From Parapedobacter pyrenivorans_A (GTDB lineage: Bacteria > Bacteroidota > Bacteroidia > Sphingobacteriales > Sphingobacteriaceae): DNA of 64,000 nucleotides. A program made the position numbers and the translations under genes. The notes beneath the pieces are model-generated. The model ran no database searches and was not told the origin of the DNA. It saw nothing but the letters and a program-made list of their open reading frames with translations. Of the stretch, positions 54,264-61,679 are shown piece after piece (position 1 is the stretch's first letter; every line of letters starts with the position of its first letter). Location of the stretch: assembly GCF_041925275.1 (NCBI RefSeq), contig NZ_JBHEUZ010000018.1:1-64000 (forward strand). Reading direction: 5' to 3'.

Positions 54264-54650
54264 ATGATCAAGCAACTCCTGTTGGTAGGGATCGGTGGAG
54301 GCATCGGCAGCATGCTCCGGTTCCTTGTGTCGGTGCTTACCAGTAAGTTCGTACAAGGCACGTTCCCGTTGCCTACCCTGTTAATCAACCTTTCCGGCTG
54401 CTTCCTGATCGGCATCCTGGCAGGGCTATTTGCCCAACCGCCCTATACAGACAACAACCTGCGGTTTCTGCTCATCACGGGTTTTTGCGGCGGCTATACC
54501 ACCTTTTCCACCTTCGCTCATGAGAACCTGCTGCTTATCGAAAACCAACAAATACTGCCAGCTATCGGCTATACGCTGCTGAGTGTGGTGCTCGGTATTG
54601 CGCTGGTTTGGGTGGGTATGTGGGTGAGCCAAGCAGCCTACTCCCGGTAA
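54264..54650 (+). CDS. crcB: Fluoride exporter CrcB (Fluc)
   Basis: 128 residues from the ATG at 54264, the usual Fluc length; a longer frame back to 54114 runs through the preceding gene. Four membrane helices. GGGIGSMLRFLVS near 11-23, the central NLSGCFLIGIL near 43-53 (normally N-x-x-G) and GFCGGYTTFSTF near 75-86 are the conserved pore motifs. It forms a dimeric fluoride channel. No fluoride riboswitch was recognised upstream. It overlaps the convergent gene by 13 bp. Confidence 0.95.
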   Translation: MIKQLLLVGIGGGIGSMLRFLVSVLTSKFVQGTFPLPTLLINLSGCFLIGILAGLFAQPPYTDNNLRFLLITGFCGGYTTFSTFAHENLLLIENQQILPAIGYTLLSVVLGIALVWVGMWVSQAAYSR

Positions 54651-55015
54651 AAATCGATCAGGGCGGCGGCGTAGGTGTTGTGCCAGCCGTCTTCGATGTC
54701 TTCATAGGCCTCATCGGGGATGCCCGACTGCCGCACTTCCATAGACGTACCCCGTTTGTGGTCGTGCAGCCGGATGGTGACGATAGACTCCGTATCTTCA
54801 CCGAAATACCACTGCTGCACGATTTCCTTGTCTTTTACGAACGATACGTTCTTTCCCACGATGGCGCCGCTCCATAGGGAAAATTCCGTGTCGGGTTCGG
54901 CAACCATGGTAGCTTCCTCGCCGGTCCACAGGTTGATGGTTATTTCCGTGGTCAGCGCCAGGTACACTTCTTCGGGTTGGGCGGGTATGATGAAATAGGC
55001 TTTGAAATCCTTCAT
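54638..55015 (-). CDS. START/SRPBCC-fold protein (AHSA1-like)
   Basis: 125 residues from the ATG at 55015; the longer frame to 55090 contains the promoter box (TACTTTTG at 55038-55045). Helix-grip fold: IIPAQPEEVYLALTTE near 8-23, NLWTGEEATM and a C-terminal helix with GWHNTYAAALIDFY. Aha1-like domain proteins bind small hydrophobic ligands or act as cochaperones; function here unknown. Confidence 0.82.
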   Translation of the reverse strand: MKDFKAYFIIPAQPEEVYLALTTEITINLWTGEEATMVAEPDTEFSLWSGAIVGKNVSFVKDKEIVQQWYFGEDTESIVTIRLHDHKRGTSMEVRQSGIPDEAYEDIEDGWHNTYAAALIDFYRE

Positions 55016-55103
55016 GTTGTTGTCTGCTTTGCTGGTGCAAAAGTAGGGAAAATCAAATGCAGTAGTCCATAAACTCCTGCGGAAAAGCAACCGGACCGCC
55101 TTG

Positions 55104-55117
55104 GTAACATTTGTTAC
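55104..55117. promoter_or_regulatory. Crp/Fnr-type site 1 (GTAAC-N4-GTTAC), sqr promoter
   Basis: GTAACATTTGTTAC, centre 55110.5. The -7 box TACCTTTA starts at 55140, 29.5 bp downstream. It drives the sulfide:quinone oxidoreductase gene at 55172. Confidence 0.8.
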
Positions 55118-55171
55118 TGACCAGTCTTTATTTGATATATACCTTTACCATACATCAAGTATAACATAGAA

Positions 55172-56410
55172 ATGAAACAACAATATCAAGTAGCGATTAT
55201 TGGCGCGGGTACAGCAGGCATCATGACCGCCGCCCAACTGTTAAAAAAAAACCGGTCGCTCAGCATTGTCATTATCGACCCGGCAGACACCCATTACTAC
55301 CAACCCGCATGGACGTTGGTGGGGGCTGGCACGTATGATTTCGATAAAACGGCCAAGCCCATGAAAGACCTCATCCCCCATGGGGCGGAATGGATCCAGG
55401 ACGAGGTGGTGGAAATGCTGCCTGACCAAAACGGGGTAAAGACAAAATCCGGTCTGGAAATCGCTTACGAATACCTCATTGTCGCACCGGGACTGGTCAA
55501 CGACCTCACTTTGATCGCAGGGCTGCAAGACGCCGTAGAGAAGGGCGTGGTCTGCAGCAACTATATCGACGCCAAGCACACGTGGGAAAGCCTGAAGAAT
55601 TTCAAGGGGGGCACAGCACTCTTCACGCAGCCGGCCACGCCCATCAAATGTGGTGGCGCACCCCAGAAAATCATGTACCTGGCGGCGGATTACATCCGGA
55701 AGAAGGGGCTATCGAACAAAAGTAAGGTGATTTTTGCTACCCCGGGCACGGTTATATTCGGCGTACCCCAGATTGCGCAGACACTTATGGAAGTGCTTCA
55801 CCGCTACCATGTGGATTTCAGGCCGTACCACACACCGGTGAAAATCGACGCCGATAAAAAAATCGCCTACTTTCTGGACAAAACACCGCAATCCGGCAAT
55901 ACAGATGGTACGGACACGGCATCCAAAACCGTAGCCGTAGCTTTCGATTTCCTACATTTGGCACCACCCCAAACAGCTCCGAAATTCATCCAAGAATCGG
56001 TATTGGTCAACGATGCCGGTTGGCTAGCGGTAGACAAGCACAGCCTACAGCACCCAAAATATCCGAATATTTTCGGGCTGGGTGATGTGGCCGGCTTACC
56101 GACCGCCAAAACCGGTGCTGCCGTACGCAAACAAGTACCGGTGGTAGTCGACAATATCCTTAAATTAATCAACGGAAAAACTGCCGATAATACCTCTTAC
56201 CAAGGCTATTCGTCGTGCCCACTCGTAACAGGATACGGAAAGATGGTCCTTGCGGAATTTAACTACAAGAACGAGTTTACGCCCGACCCGAAGCTAAGGC
56301 TGATGCTCATCGGCGACAGTTCCAAAGAACACTGGCGCCTGTGGTTACTGAAAAAGTATATGCTCCCTTACCTCTATTGGCATAAAATGATGAAAGGCAA
56401 AGATGTATGA
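55172..56410 (+). CDS. Sulfide:quinone oxidoreductase (type II-like)
   Basis: 412 residues. Membrane-associated flavoprotein oxidising sulfide and passing electrons to menaquinone, with persulfide product. FAD motif GAGTAGIMTAAQL at 11-23. Cys160 in TPIKCGGAPQKIMYL and Cys349 in YSSCPLVTGY align with Cys201 and Cys379 of human SQOR, so both redox cysteines are present; Cys128 is an extra. FGLGDVAGLPTAKTG near 301-315 binds FAD. The CstB-like dioxygenase downstream would take the persulfide. Expression is predicted to depend on the Crp/Fnr site upstream. Confidence 0.92.
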   Translation: MKQQYQVAIIGAGTAGIMTAAQLLKKNRSLSIVIIDPADTHYYQPAWTLVGAGTYDFDKTAKPMKDLIPHGAEWIQDEVVEMLPDQNGVKTKSGLEIAYEYLIVAPGLVNDLTLIAGLQDAVEKGVVCSNYIDAKHTWESLKNFKGGTALFTQPATPIKCGGAPQKIMYLAADYIRKKGLSNKSKVIFATPGTVIFGVPQIAQTLMEVLHRYHVDFRPYHTPVKIDADKKIAYFLDKTPQSGNTDGTDTASKTVAVAFDFLHLAPPQTAPKFIQESVLVNDAGWLAVDKHSLQHPKYPNIFGLGDVAGLPTAKTGAAVRKQVPVVVDNILKLINGKTADNTSYQGYSSCPLVTGYGKMVLAEFNYKNEFTPDPKLRLMLIGDSSKEHWRLWLLKKYMLPYLYWHKMMKGKDV

Positions 56411-56416
56411 TGTTGT

Positions 56417-56430
56417 GTAACCTATGTAAC
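56417..56430. promoter_or_regulatory. Crp/Fnr-type site 2 (GTAAC-N4-GTAAC, one mismatch)
   Basis: GTAACCTATGTAAC, centre 56423.5; the second half differs from GTTAC by one base. The -7 box GAGCTTTG starts at 56453, again 29.5 bp downstream. It lies just after sqr and before the YeeE/YedE pair. Confidence 0.65.
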
Positions 56431-56483
56431 AGATTGCCTCGCGCGGAAAACCGAGCTTTGCCGCGTTAAAAAGTAATTGATTT

Positions 56484-57041
56484 ATGGAATGGATTTTAGA
56501 ACCCTGGCCGTGGTATGTAACCGGGCCGCTGATTGCGCTGACCATGTTTATCTTACTTTATGTAGGTAAGAACTTCGGCATGTCTTCCAACCTGCGCACC
56601 TTATGCACCCTGTGCGGCGCAGGCAAAACGTGCAACTTCTTTTGCTTCGACTGGAAAGGACAACGCTGGAATTTGTTGGTCATGACCGGAGCCATTATCG
56701 GCGGATTCGTCGCTTCTAACTACCTGTCGGAAAACCAGGTGCCTGATCTCAACCCCGCAACGATCGAGCAACTACATGCCGCAGGGTTCGAAAGCGCAGG
56801 CAACGCGTATGTGCCCACCGAACTGTTTGGCAACGAATCATTTTCAGACATCAAGACGCTGGCCATTTTGTTGATAGGCGGCCTGCTGGTCGGCTTTGGC
56901 GCCCGTTATGCCGGCGGTTGCACGTCAGGTCATTCCATTTCAGGCATCAGTAACCTACAGCTACCATCATTGATAGCCACCATCGGTTTTTTCATCGGTG
57001 GGTTAATTATGGTCCATCTCATTTTTCCGCTCATCTTTTAG
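56484..57041 (+). CDS. YeeE/YedE sulfur transporter, first half
   Basis: 185 residues with four to five membrane segments. The signature GARYAGGCTSGHSISGIS near 144-161 contains the conserved Cys that handles thiosulfate or persulfide in YeeE/TsuA. Cys42, Cys45, Cys51 and Cys55 near the N-terminus are unusual extras (TLCTLCGAGKTCNFFCF). The second half is a separate gene 8 bp downstream, a split also found in other Bacteroidota. It may import thiosulfate or move persulfide across the inner membrane. Confidence 0.88.
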   Translation: MEWILEPWPWYVTGPLIALTMFILLYVGKNFGMSSNLRTLCTLCGAGKTCNFFCFDWKGQRWNLLVMTGAIIGGFVASNYLSENQVPDLNPATIEQLHAAGFESAGNAYVPTELFGNESFSDIKTLAILLIGGLLVGFGARYAGGCTSGHSISGISNLQLPSLIATIGFFIGGLIMVHLIFPLIF

Positions 57042-57049
57042 GTAAGATC

Positions 57050-57466
57050 ATGATAAAAAGTATCATTTATCTCATTATAGGCACCTTTTTCGGTATCGTC
57101 ATGTACAAATCCGAGGCCGCATCCTGGTTCAGGATTTACGAAATGTTCAACTTCCAATCCATCCACATGTATGGGTTGATGGGGTCGGCCCTGGCCGTAG
57201 GCATCGTCATCGTGCAGTATATCAAAAGGAAAAAAGTAAAAGACATCCATGGGGACCCCATCGTCATTGCAGATAAAGACAAAAGCATTGCGAGGTATTT
57301 AATCGGCGGTGTGCTGTTTGGTCTGGGGTGGGCGCTTGCCGGAGCGTGCCCGGGTCCGATGTTTGTTCTGACCGGTGCTGGATATTTCCCGATATTAGTG
57401 GTAATTTTGGGTGCGGTTCTGGGAACCTGGCTTTACGGTTTGGTCAAAAACAAGTTGCCCCACTAG
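57050..57466 (+). CDS. YeeE/YedE sulfur transporter, second half
   Basis: 138 residues, three to four membrane segments. The partner signature is GVLFGLGWALAGACPGPMF near 84-102, whose Cys is the counterpart of that in the first half. With the preceding gene it would build the two-repeat transporter. 24 bp before the Crp/Fnr gene and probably co-transcribed with it. Confidence 0.87.
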   Translation: MIKSIIYLIIGTFFGIVMYKSEAASWFRIYEMFNFQSIHMYGLMGSALAVGIVIVQYIKRKKVKDIHGDPIVIADKDKSIARYLIGGVLFGLGWALAGACPGPMFVLTGAGYFPILVVILGAVLGTWLYGLVKNKLPH

Positions 57467-57490
57467 AAACATCGGCATAAAGACAAACAG

Positions 57491-58120
57491 ATGAAAGCAT
57501 CATTATACGAAGCGTACGGAACAGTATTCGAGGGGGCACTGATCGAAGAAATCGCATCGGTGGCCAAGCTCGTGGATTTCAAAGAGGGCGATGTGCTGAT
57601 TGACATCGGGCAGTACATCAAAACCATGCCCCTGCTTATCCAAGGCGCCATTCGAATCATGCGTGAGGATTTCGATGCCGGCGAGTTGCTCTTGTACTTC
57701 ATCGAAAAGGGAGATACCTGTGCCATGACCCTGGCGTGCTGCATGGGCGACAAGAAAAGTGAAATCAAGGCCATTGCCGAAAACAACGGCACCGTTGCCA
57801 TGATACCCGTCGGCAAAATGGAAGAGTGGATGGGCAAATACAAGAGCTGGCAGGCTTTTGTATTTGCCAGCTACAACAACCGCTTCAATGAGCTCCTATC
57901 GGCCATAGACAATATCGCGTTCATGCACATGGACGAAAGGCTCTATAATTACCTGCAGGAGACGAGCAAGGTGAATGATTCCAGAACCATCAATAAAACC
58001 CATCAGGAGATTGCCTATGCCCTCAACAGCTCCCGCGTAGTGGTTTCCAGGTTACTTAAAGCCCTTGAAAACGAGGGGAAAATCAAACTAAACAGAAACA
58101 ACATCGAATTGTTGGATTAG
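57491..58120 (+). CDS. Crp/Fnr-family regulator, probable sulfide/persulfide responder
   Basis: 209 residues: N-terminal cyclic-nucleotide-binding-like beta roll (about 1-115), dimer helix (about 118-145) and C-terminal HTH (about 165-205, THQEIAYALNSSRVVVSRLLKALEN cut at the turn). It has Cys77, Cys83 and Cys84 (DTCAMTLACCM) beside the effector pocket and no N-terminal Fe-S cysteine set. The recognition helix SRVVVSRLLK lacks the Glu of Crp and Fnr, consistent with a GTAAC rather than TGTGA or TTGAT half-site. It is encoded inside the set of genes whose promoters share that palindrome, so it is the likely activator. A thiol-based signal is inference. Confidence 0.88.
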   Translation: MKASLYEAYGTVFEGALIEEIASVAKLVDFKEGDVLIDIGQYIKTMPLLIQGAIRIMREDFDAGELLLYFIEKGDTCAMTLACCMGDKKSEIKAIAENNGTVAMIPVGKMEEWMGKYKSWQAFVFASYNNRFNELLSAIDNIAFMHMDERLYNYLQETSKVNDSRTINKTHQEIAYALNSSRVVVSRLLKALENEGKIKLNRNNIELLD

Positions 58121-58131
58121 TATGGCCATCG

Positions 58132-58145
58132 GTAACAATTGTTAC
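58132..58145. promoter_or_regulatory. Crp/Fnr-type site 3, TauE/SafE promoter
   Basis: GTAACAATTGTTAC within a perfect 16-bp palindrome, centre 58138.5. The -7 box TACTTTCG starts at 58168, 29.5 bp downstream. Confidence 0.8.
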
Positions 58146-58213
58146 CGTTTACAACCTACCAACCCGGTACTTTCGTGCCATAATATTTCTATAACTCACA
58201 GCTTGTTTTGATT

Positions 58214-59017
58214 ATGGTAGCGGAAATTACCGGATATATCCTGGCCATGGTGGTCGGCATATCGTTGGGTCTTATCGGTAGCGGGGGTTCCATCCTCACG
58301 GTGCCGATTCTGGTGTACGTCATGTCCGTAGAACCTGTGCTAGCTACGGCTTACTCCCTATTTGTAGTCGGCACCACCTCATTGGTTGGCGGTATACAGG
58401 GTGCCCTACAGAAGAAAGTGGACTTCAAAACCATCCTTATTTTCGGCATTCCGTCCATCATTACCGTTTACTTGACACGGGCGTACCTCGTCCCCGTAAT
58501 CCCCGACGTCATCTTCAAACTAGGAACCTTCCAATTCACAAAAGCCATCGCCTTGATGGTGCTCTTTGCTATCGTAATGATATTTGCATCGATCTCGATG
58601 ATCCGCCCCTGCCCGCATTGCAAAGATACGGATGCTGACGAAATCAAATACAATTACCCCATGATCCTGCTGGAAGGGGTATTGGTCGGCACCCTCACCG
58701 GATTGGTAGGGGCCGGCGGCGGCTTCCTCATCATTCCGGCACTGGTACTTCTGGCAAAGATGCCCATGAAACTGGCCGTGGGAACATCGCTTTTCATCAT
58801 TGCGGCCAAGTCGCTTTTTGGATTCATCGGCGACTTGCAAGGTAGCGAGGCAATCGACTGGACCCTGCTCTCCACCTTTACCGGACTATCGGTCATCGGC
58901 ATTTTTATCGGCAGCTACCTATCCAAGAAAATTGCCGGCAGTAAACTGAAAAGTGCGTTTGGCTGGTTTGTGTTGGTTATGGGTATCTATATCCTTGTCC
59001 ACGAACTTTTTATATAA
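58214..59017 (+). CDS. TauE/SafE (TSUP) sulfur anion transporter
   Basis: 267 residues from the ATG at 58214; a TTG at 58208 is two codons earlier. Same architecture as the paralogue at 53455: GSGGSILTVPILVY near 21-34 and GAGGGFLIIPALVLLAK near 167-183. A Cys pair (CPHC near 135-138) lies in the central loop and is absent from the paralogue. It likely exports sulfite, made by the persulfide dioxygenase reaction. It has its own site-3 promoter. Confidence 0.9.
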   Translation: MVAEITGYILAMVVGISLGLIGSGGSILTVPILVYVMSVEPVLATAYSLFVVGTTSLVGGIQGALQKKVDFKTILIFGIPSIITVYLTRAYLVPVIPDVIFKLGTFQFTKAIALMVLFAIVMIFASISMIRPCPHCKDTDADEIKYNYPMILLEGVLVGTLTGLVGAGGGFLIIPALVLLAKMPMKLAVGTSLFIIAAKSLFGFIGDLQGSEAIDWTLLSTFTGLSVIGIFIGSYLSKKIAGSKLKSAFGWFVLVMGIYILVHELFI

Positions 59018-59030
59018 AAAAAACCACCTT

Positions 59031-59044
59031 GTAACTTATGTTAC
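59031..59044. promoter_or_regulatory. Crp/Fnr-type site 4, CstB-like gene promoter
   Basis: GTAACTTATGTTAC, centre 59037.5. The -7 box TATCTTTG (exact consensus) starts at 59067, 29.5 bp downstream. Leader about 60 nt. Confidence 0.82.
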
Positions 59045-59138
59045 CGTTCAGTAAATGAAGGCGTTATATCTTTGCCCTACCTATAAGATTAGGAATAAAA
59101 ATTAACTAAGAATCTTTCACCTTTAAAAAATAAAAACT

Positions 59139-60518
59139 ATGTTCTTCCAACACGTATATGACAAAAGTTTAGCACAAGCGAGCTACTTCATCGGCTGCCA
59201 GGCAAAAGGCGAGGCCATCGTGATCGACGCCCAGCGGGATATCGACGTATACCTGGAAATTGCTAGGCAAAACAACATGAAAATCACGCACCTGACCGAA
59301 ACGCACATCCATGCCGACTACCTCTGCGGGTCGCGGGAGCTGGCTGCGGCCACGGGTGCCCAGCTGTACCTGTCAGACGAGGGTGGCGACGATTGGCAAT
59401 ACCAGTTCCCCCACGTCGGGCTGAAGCACGGCGACAAAATCAACGTGGGCAATCTAACACTGGAGGTGCTGCACACCCCGGGGCATACGCCCGAGAGCAT
59501 CAGCTTCCTGCTGACCGACCACCCCGCCACAGACAAACCCGTTATGGTATTTACCGGCGATTTCGTTTTCGTGGGCGACATCGGCCGTCCGGACCTCCTA
59601 GAGAAGGCTGCCGGGATAATCGGCACCCAGGAAAAAGGGGCCAAACAAATGTTCGCGTCTATCCAAAAATTTGCCCAACTGCCCGAATATGTGCAGGTAT
59701 GGCCCGCACATGGAGCCGGTTCGGCCTGCGGCAAAGCGCTCGGGGCAGTGCCCAGCTCAACGGTGGGGTATGAGAAAATCCGCAATTGGGCTTTCCAATA
59801 TGGCGAAGACGAAGTAGGATTCATCGACTATCTGTTGGACGGGCAGCCCGAACCACCGAAGTATTTTGCGATGATGAAGCACCTCAATAAAGTGAACCGC
59901 CCGTTGCTGGTAGAAGTTCCGAAACTTCCGGAGCTATCGAAGGAGGAGTTCATTACCGCCTACAACAATGGGTTGAAGGTCATCGATACACGCACAAAAG
60001 AAACTTTTGCCGCGGGGCATCTGCCGGGTAGCCTGAATATACAGGGCAACAATTCGTTCGCCACGTGGTGCGGTTGGCTACTCAACTACGAGGAACAGTT
60101 CGTTCTGGTTGCAAACGATAGCCAAATCGAAGACCTCACCCGTAAACTCATGCGGATCGGCCTCGACAACAGCTACGGCTATATTGCCGACATTACTGAA
60201 TTGGGGTTGGAACTGGAAACTGAAGACACCATTGATATTGAGGAGTTCAAAACCTATATCGGAAATCCCAATGCCCAAATCGTGGACGTAAGAGGCGCGT
60301 CGGAATACCAAGCGTACCACGTGGACGGTGCGGAGCACGTTTTTGTCGGCACCTTGCCAGAAAACCTGGACAAGTTCGATAAGGATAAGCAAATCGTCAT
60401 CCACTGCCAAAGCGGCGATCGGGCCACCATAGCCCAATCGATCCTCGCCAAGAATGGCTTTAAAGATGTAAAAAACTATTCGGCCGGCATGAAAGAATGG
60501 ATGGCGGTAGATCGTTAG
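59139..60518 (+). CDS. Persulfide dioxygenase-rhodanese fusion (CstB-like)
   Basis: 459 residues in three parts. Metallo-beta-lactamase domain (1-250) with H56-x-H58-x-D60 in THIHADYLCGS, His116 in TPGHTPES and GDFVFVGDIGRPD; the residue after D60 is Tyr, as other bacterial members also lack the His there. A degenerate rhodanese without the catalytic Cys (about 265-355). A second rhodanese with Cys423 in HCQSGDRA. This is the CstB layout, which oxidises persulfide to sulfite and transfers sulfur to make thiosulfate. Sulfite could leave through TauE/SafE. Confidence 0.92.
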   Translation: MFFQHVYDKSLAQASYFIGCQAKGEAIVIDAQRDIDVYLEIARQNNMKITHLTETHIHADYLCGSRELAAATGAQLYLSDEGGDDWQYQFPHVGLKHGDKINVGNLTLEVLHTPGHTPESISFLLTDHPATDKPVMVFTGDFVFVGDIGRPDLLEKAAGIIGTQEKGAKQMFASIQKFAQLPEYVQVWPAHGAGSACGKALGAVPSSTVGYEKIRNWAFQYGEDEVGFIDYLLDGQPEPPKYFAMMKHLNKVNRPLLVEVPKLPELSKEEFITAYNNGLKVIDTRTKETFAAGHLPGSLNIQGNNSFATWCGWLLNYEEQFVLVANDSQIEDLTRKLMRIGLDNSYGYIADITELGLELETEDTIDIEEFKTYIGNPNAQIVDVRGASEYQAYHVDGAEHVFVGTLPENLDKFDKDKQIVIHCQSGDRATIAQSILAKNGFKDVKNYSAGMKEWMAVDR

Positions 60519-60536
60519 GATTAAAAATTAAAAGAC

Positions 60537-60866
60537 ATGGAAGCATTACTCGACAAGCTCGTTGGTTCGGCAGGTGACCGGCCAATAGATGAAGTGATCA
60601 AGGAAAATGTTTACTTAGTAGACGTACGCAGCCCGGAAGAATTCGCTTCCGGCAGTGCCGATGGGGCGGTAAACATACCGTTGGGTGTATTGGCACAACA
60701 GATTTCAGCATTTGAAAACAAACAAAACATTGTTGTATTTTGCCGAAGCGGCGCCCGGAGCGGCCAAGCGAAAATGCTGCTTGAGCACGAAGGCATCCAG
60801 AACGTCGTCAACGGCGGGCCTTGGCAACAGGTACAGGCCGCGTTGGACCACGTTATGGTGAAATAG
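60537..60866 (+). CDS. Single-domain rhodanese
   Basis: 109 residues. Active-site loop CRSGARS with Cys69; VDVRSPEEFASG near 28-39 and AVNIPLG are standard rhodanese motifs. A cytoplasmic sulfurtransferase that carries persulfide. It is 18 bp downstream of the CstB-like gene and begins the run of small genes in the same operon. Confidence 0.93.
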   Translation: MEALLDKLVGSAGDRPIDEVIKENVYLVDVRSPEEFASGSADGAVNIPLGVLAQQISAFENKQNIVVFCRSGARSGQAKMLLEHEGIQNVVNGGPWQQVQAALDHVMVK

Positions 60867-60890
60867 GTAAATGAATATTCGGATAAGACC

Positions 60891-61136
60891 ATGAAGAATT
60901 ATTGGAGAAACTGGGATTTCATGCGCGCCCTACGGTTGGGGTTGGGCATTATTATTGCCGCGCAGGGCATACAAGCCAATGAATGGATCTTGGCGGCATT
61001 AGGTGGCGCGTTCGCGTTGATGTCGTTGCTCAATGTGGGTTGCTTTGGTGCATCGGGTTGCAATACCTACACGTACACACCGAAAAACCGCAGGGAAACG
61101 CAAGACATTACGTACGAAGAAGTCAAAACAAAGTAA
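60891..61136 (+). CDS. Small membrane protein, YgaP/DUF2892-like
   Basis: 81 residues with two hydrophobic helices (ALRLGLGIIIAAQGI and WILAALGGAFALMSLLNVGC). The cysteines in NVGCFGASGC match the CxxxxxC pattern following helix 2 in YgaP-like proteins, which often accompany rhodaneses. It is 24 bp after the rhodanese gene. Possible role in sulfur relay at the membrane. Confidence 0.78.
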   Translation: MKNYWRNWDFMRALRLGLGIIIAAQGIQANEWILAALGGAFALMSLLNVGCFGASGCNTYTYTPKNRRETQDITYEEVKTK

Positions 61137-61137
61137 A

Positions 61138-61365
61138 ATGAATACGTTTATCAAGAAAAACCTGTTGACCATTGCCGGCATCGCCGTTGGCGCGCTGGCC
61201 GGATTTCTATACTGGAAATTCGTTGGCTGCAACACAGGTACCTGCGCCATCACTTCCAATCCGGTAAACAGCACGTTGTACGGATCGGTTTTGGGCGGAC
61301 TATTGTTCACGACAATGAAAAAGGAAAAAAGCGAAAAAAATGACGTTCAACGAGATCATCAATAA
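61138..61365 (+). CDS. DUF6132-like small membrane protein
   Basis: 75 residues from the ATG at 61138, which lies one base after the preceding stop codon. Helix TIAGIAVGALAGFLYWKF, then GCNTGTCAITSNPVNSTLYGS split by two Cys, then a second helix. The signature NTGTCAITSNP is typical of DUF6132 proteins, which occur in sulfide gene clusters. The end overlaps the thioredoxin gene by 26 bp. Confidence 0.78.
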   Translation: MNTFIKKNLLTIAGIAVGALAGFLYWKFVGCNTGTCAITSNPVNSTLYGSVLGGLLFTTMKKEKSEKNDVQRDHQ

Positions 61366-61633
61366 AGACAAACCCGTACTGGTAGACTTCTTTGCCGTGT
61401 GGTGCGGACCATGCAAAATGCAGGCCCCCATATTGGACGATTTGAAAAAGCGGGTAGGCGATACGGCCGATATCATCAAAATCGATGTCGACCAGAATCC
61501 GCAGGTCGCCGCAAGATACCAGGTACGCAGCGTGCCTACGCTCGCCATCTTCAAGAACGGCGAGTTACGCTGGCGGCAATCCGGTGTTTTTTCGGCCAAC
61601 GAGCTGGAACGCCTGATTAACGAAAACGTTTAA
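61340..61633 (+). CDS. Thioredoxin
   Basis: 97 residues, thioredoxin fold with the active site WCGPC (Cys22 and Cys25), cis-Pro in VRSVPTLAIF near 64-73. Small cytoplasmic form without signal peptide. It probably reduces persulfides or disulfides formed by the rhodanese and CstB-like protein. It is the last gene of the operon driven by site 4. Confidence 0.93.
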   Translation: MTFNEIINKDKPVLVDFFAVWCGPCKMQAPILDDLKKRVGDTADIIKIDVDQNPQVAARYQVRSVPTLAIFKNGELRWRQSGVFSANELERLINENV

Positions 61634-61636
61634 TCT

Positions 61637-61674
61637 GCCCGCCATAAAAACAAGCCCCGGAAACGCGAGCGGGC
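61637..61674. terminator. Possible hairpin between convergent genes
   Basis: GCCCGC at 61637-61642 pairs with GCGGGC at 61669-61674, followed by GTCTTTT on the plus strand. Loop is long; weak candidate. Confidence 0.35.
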
Positions 61675-61679
61675 GTCTT

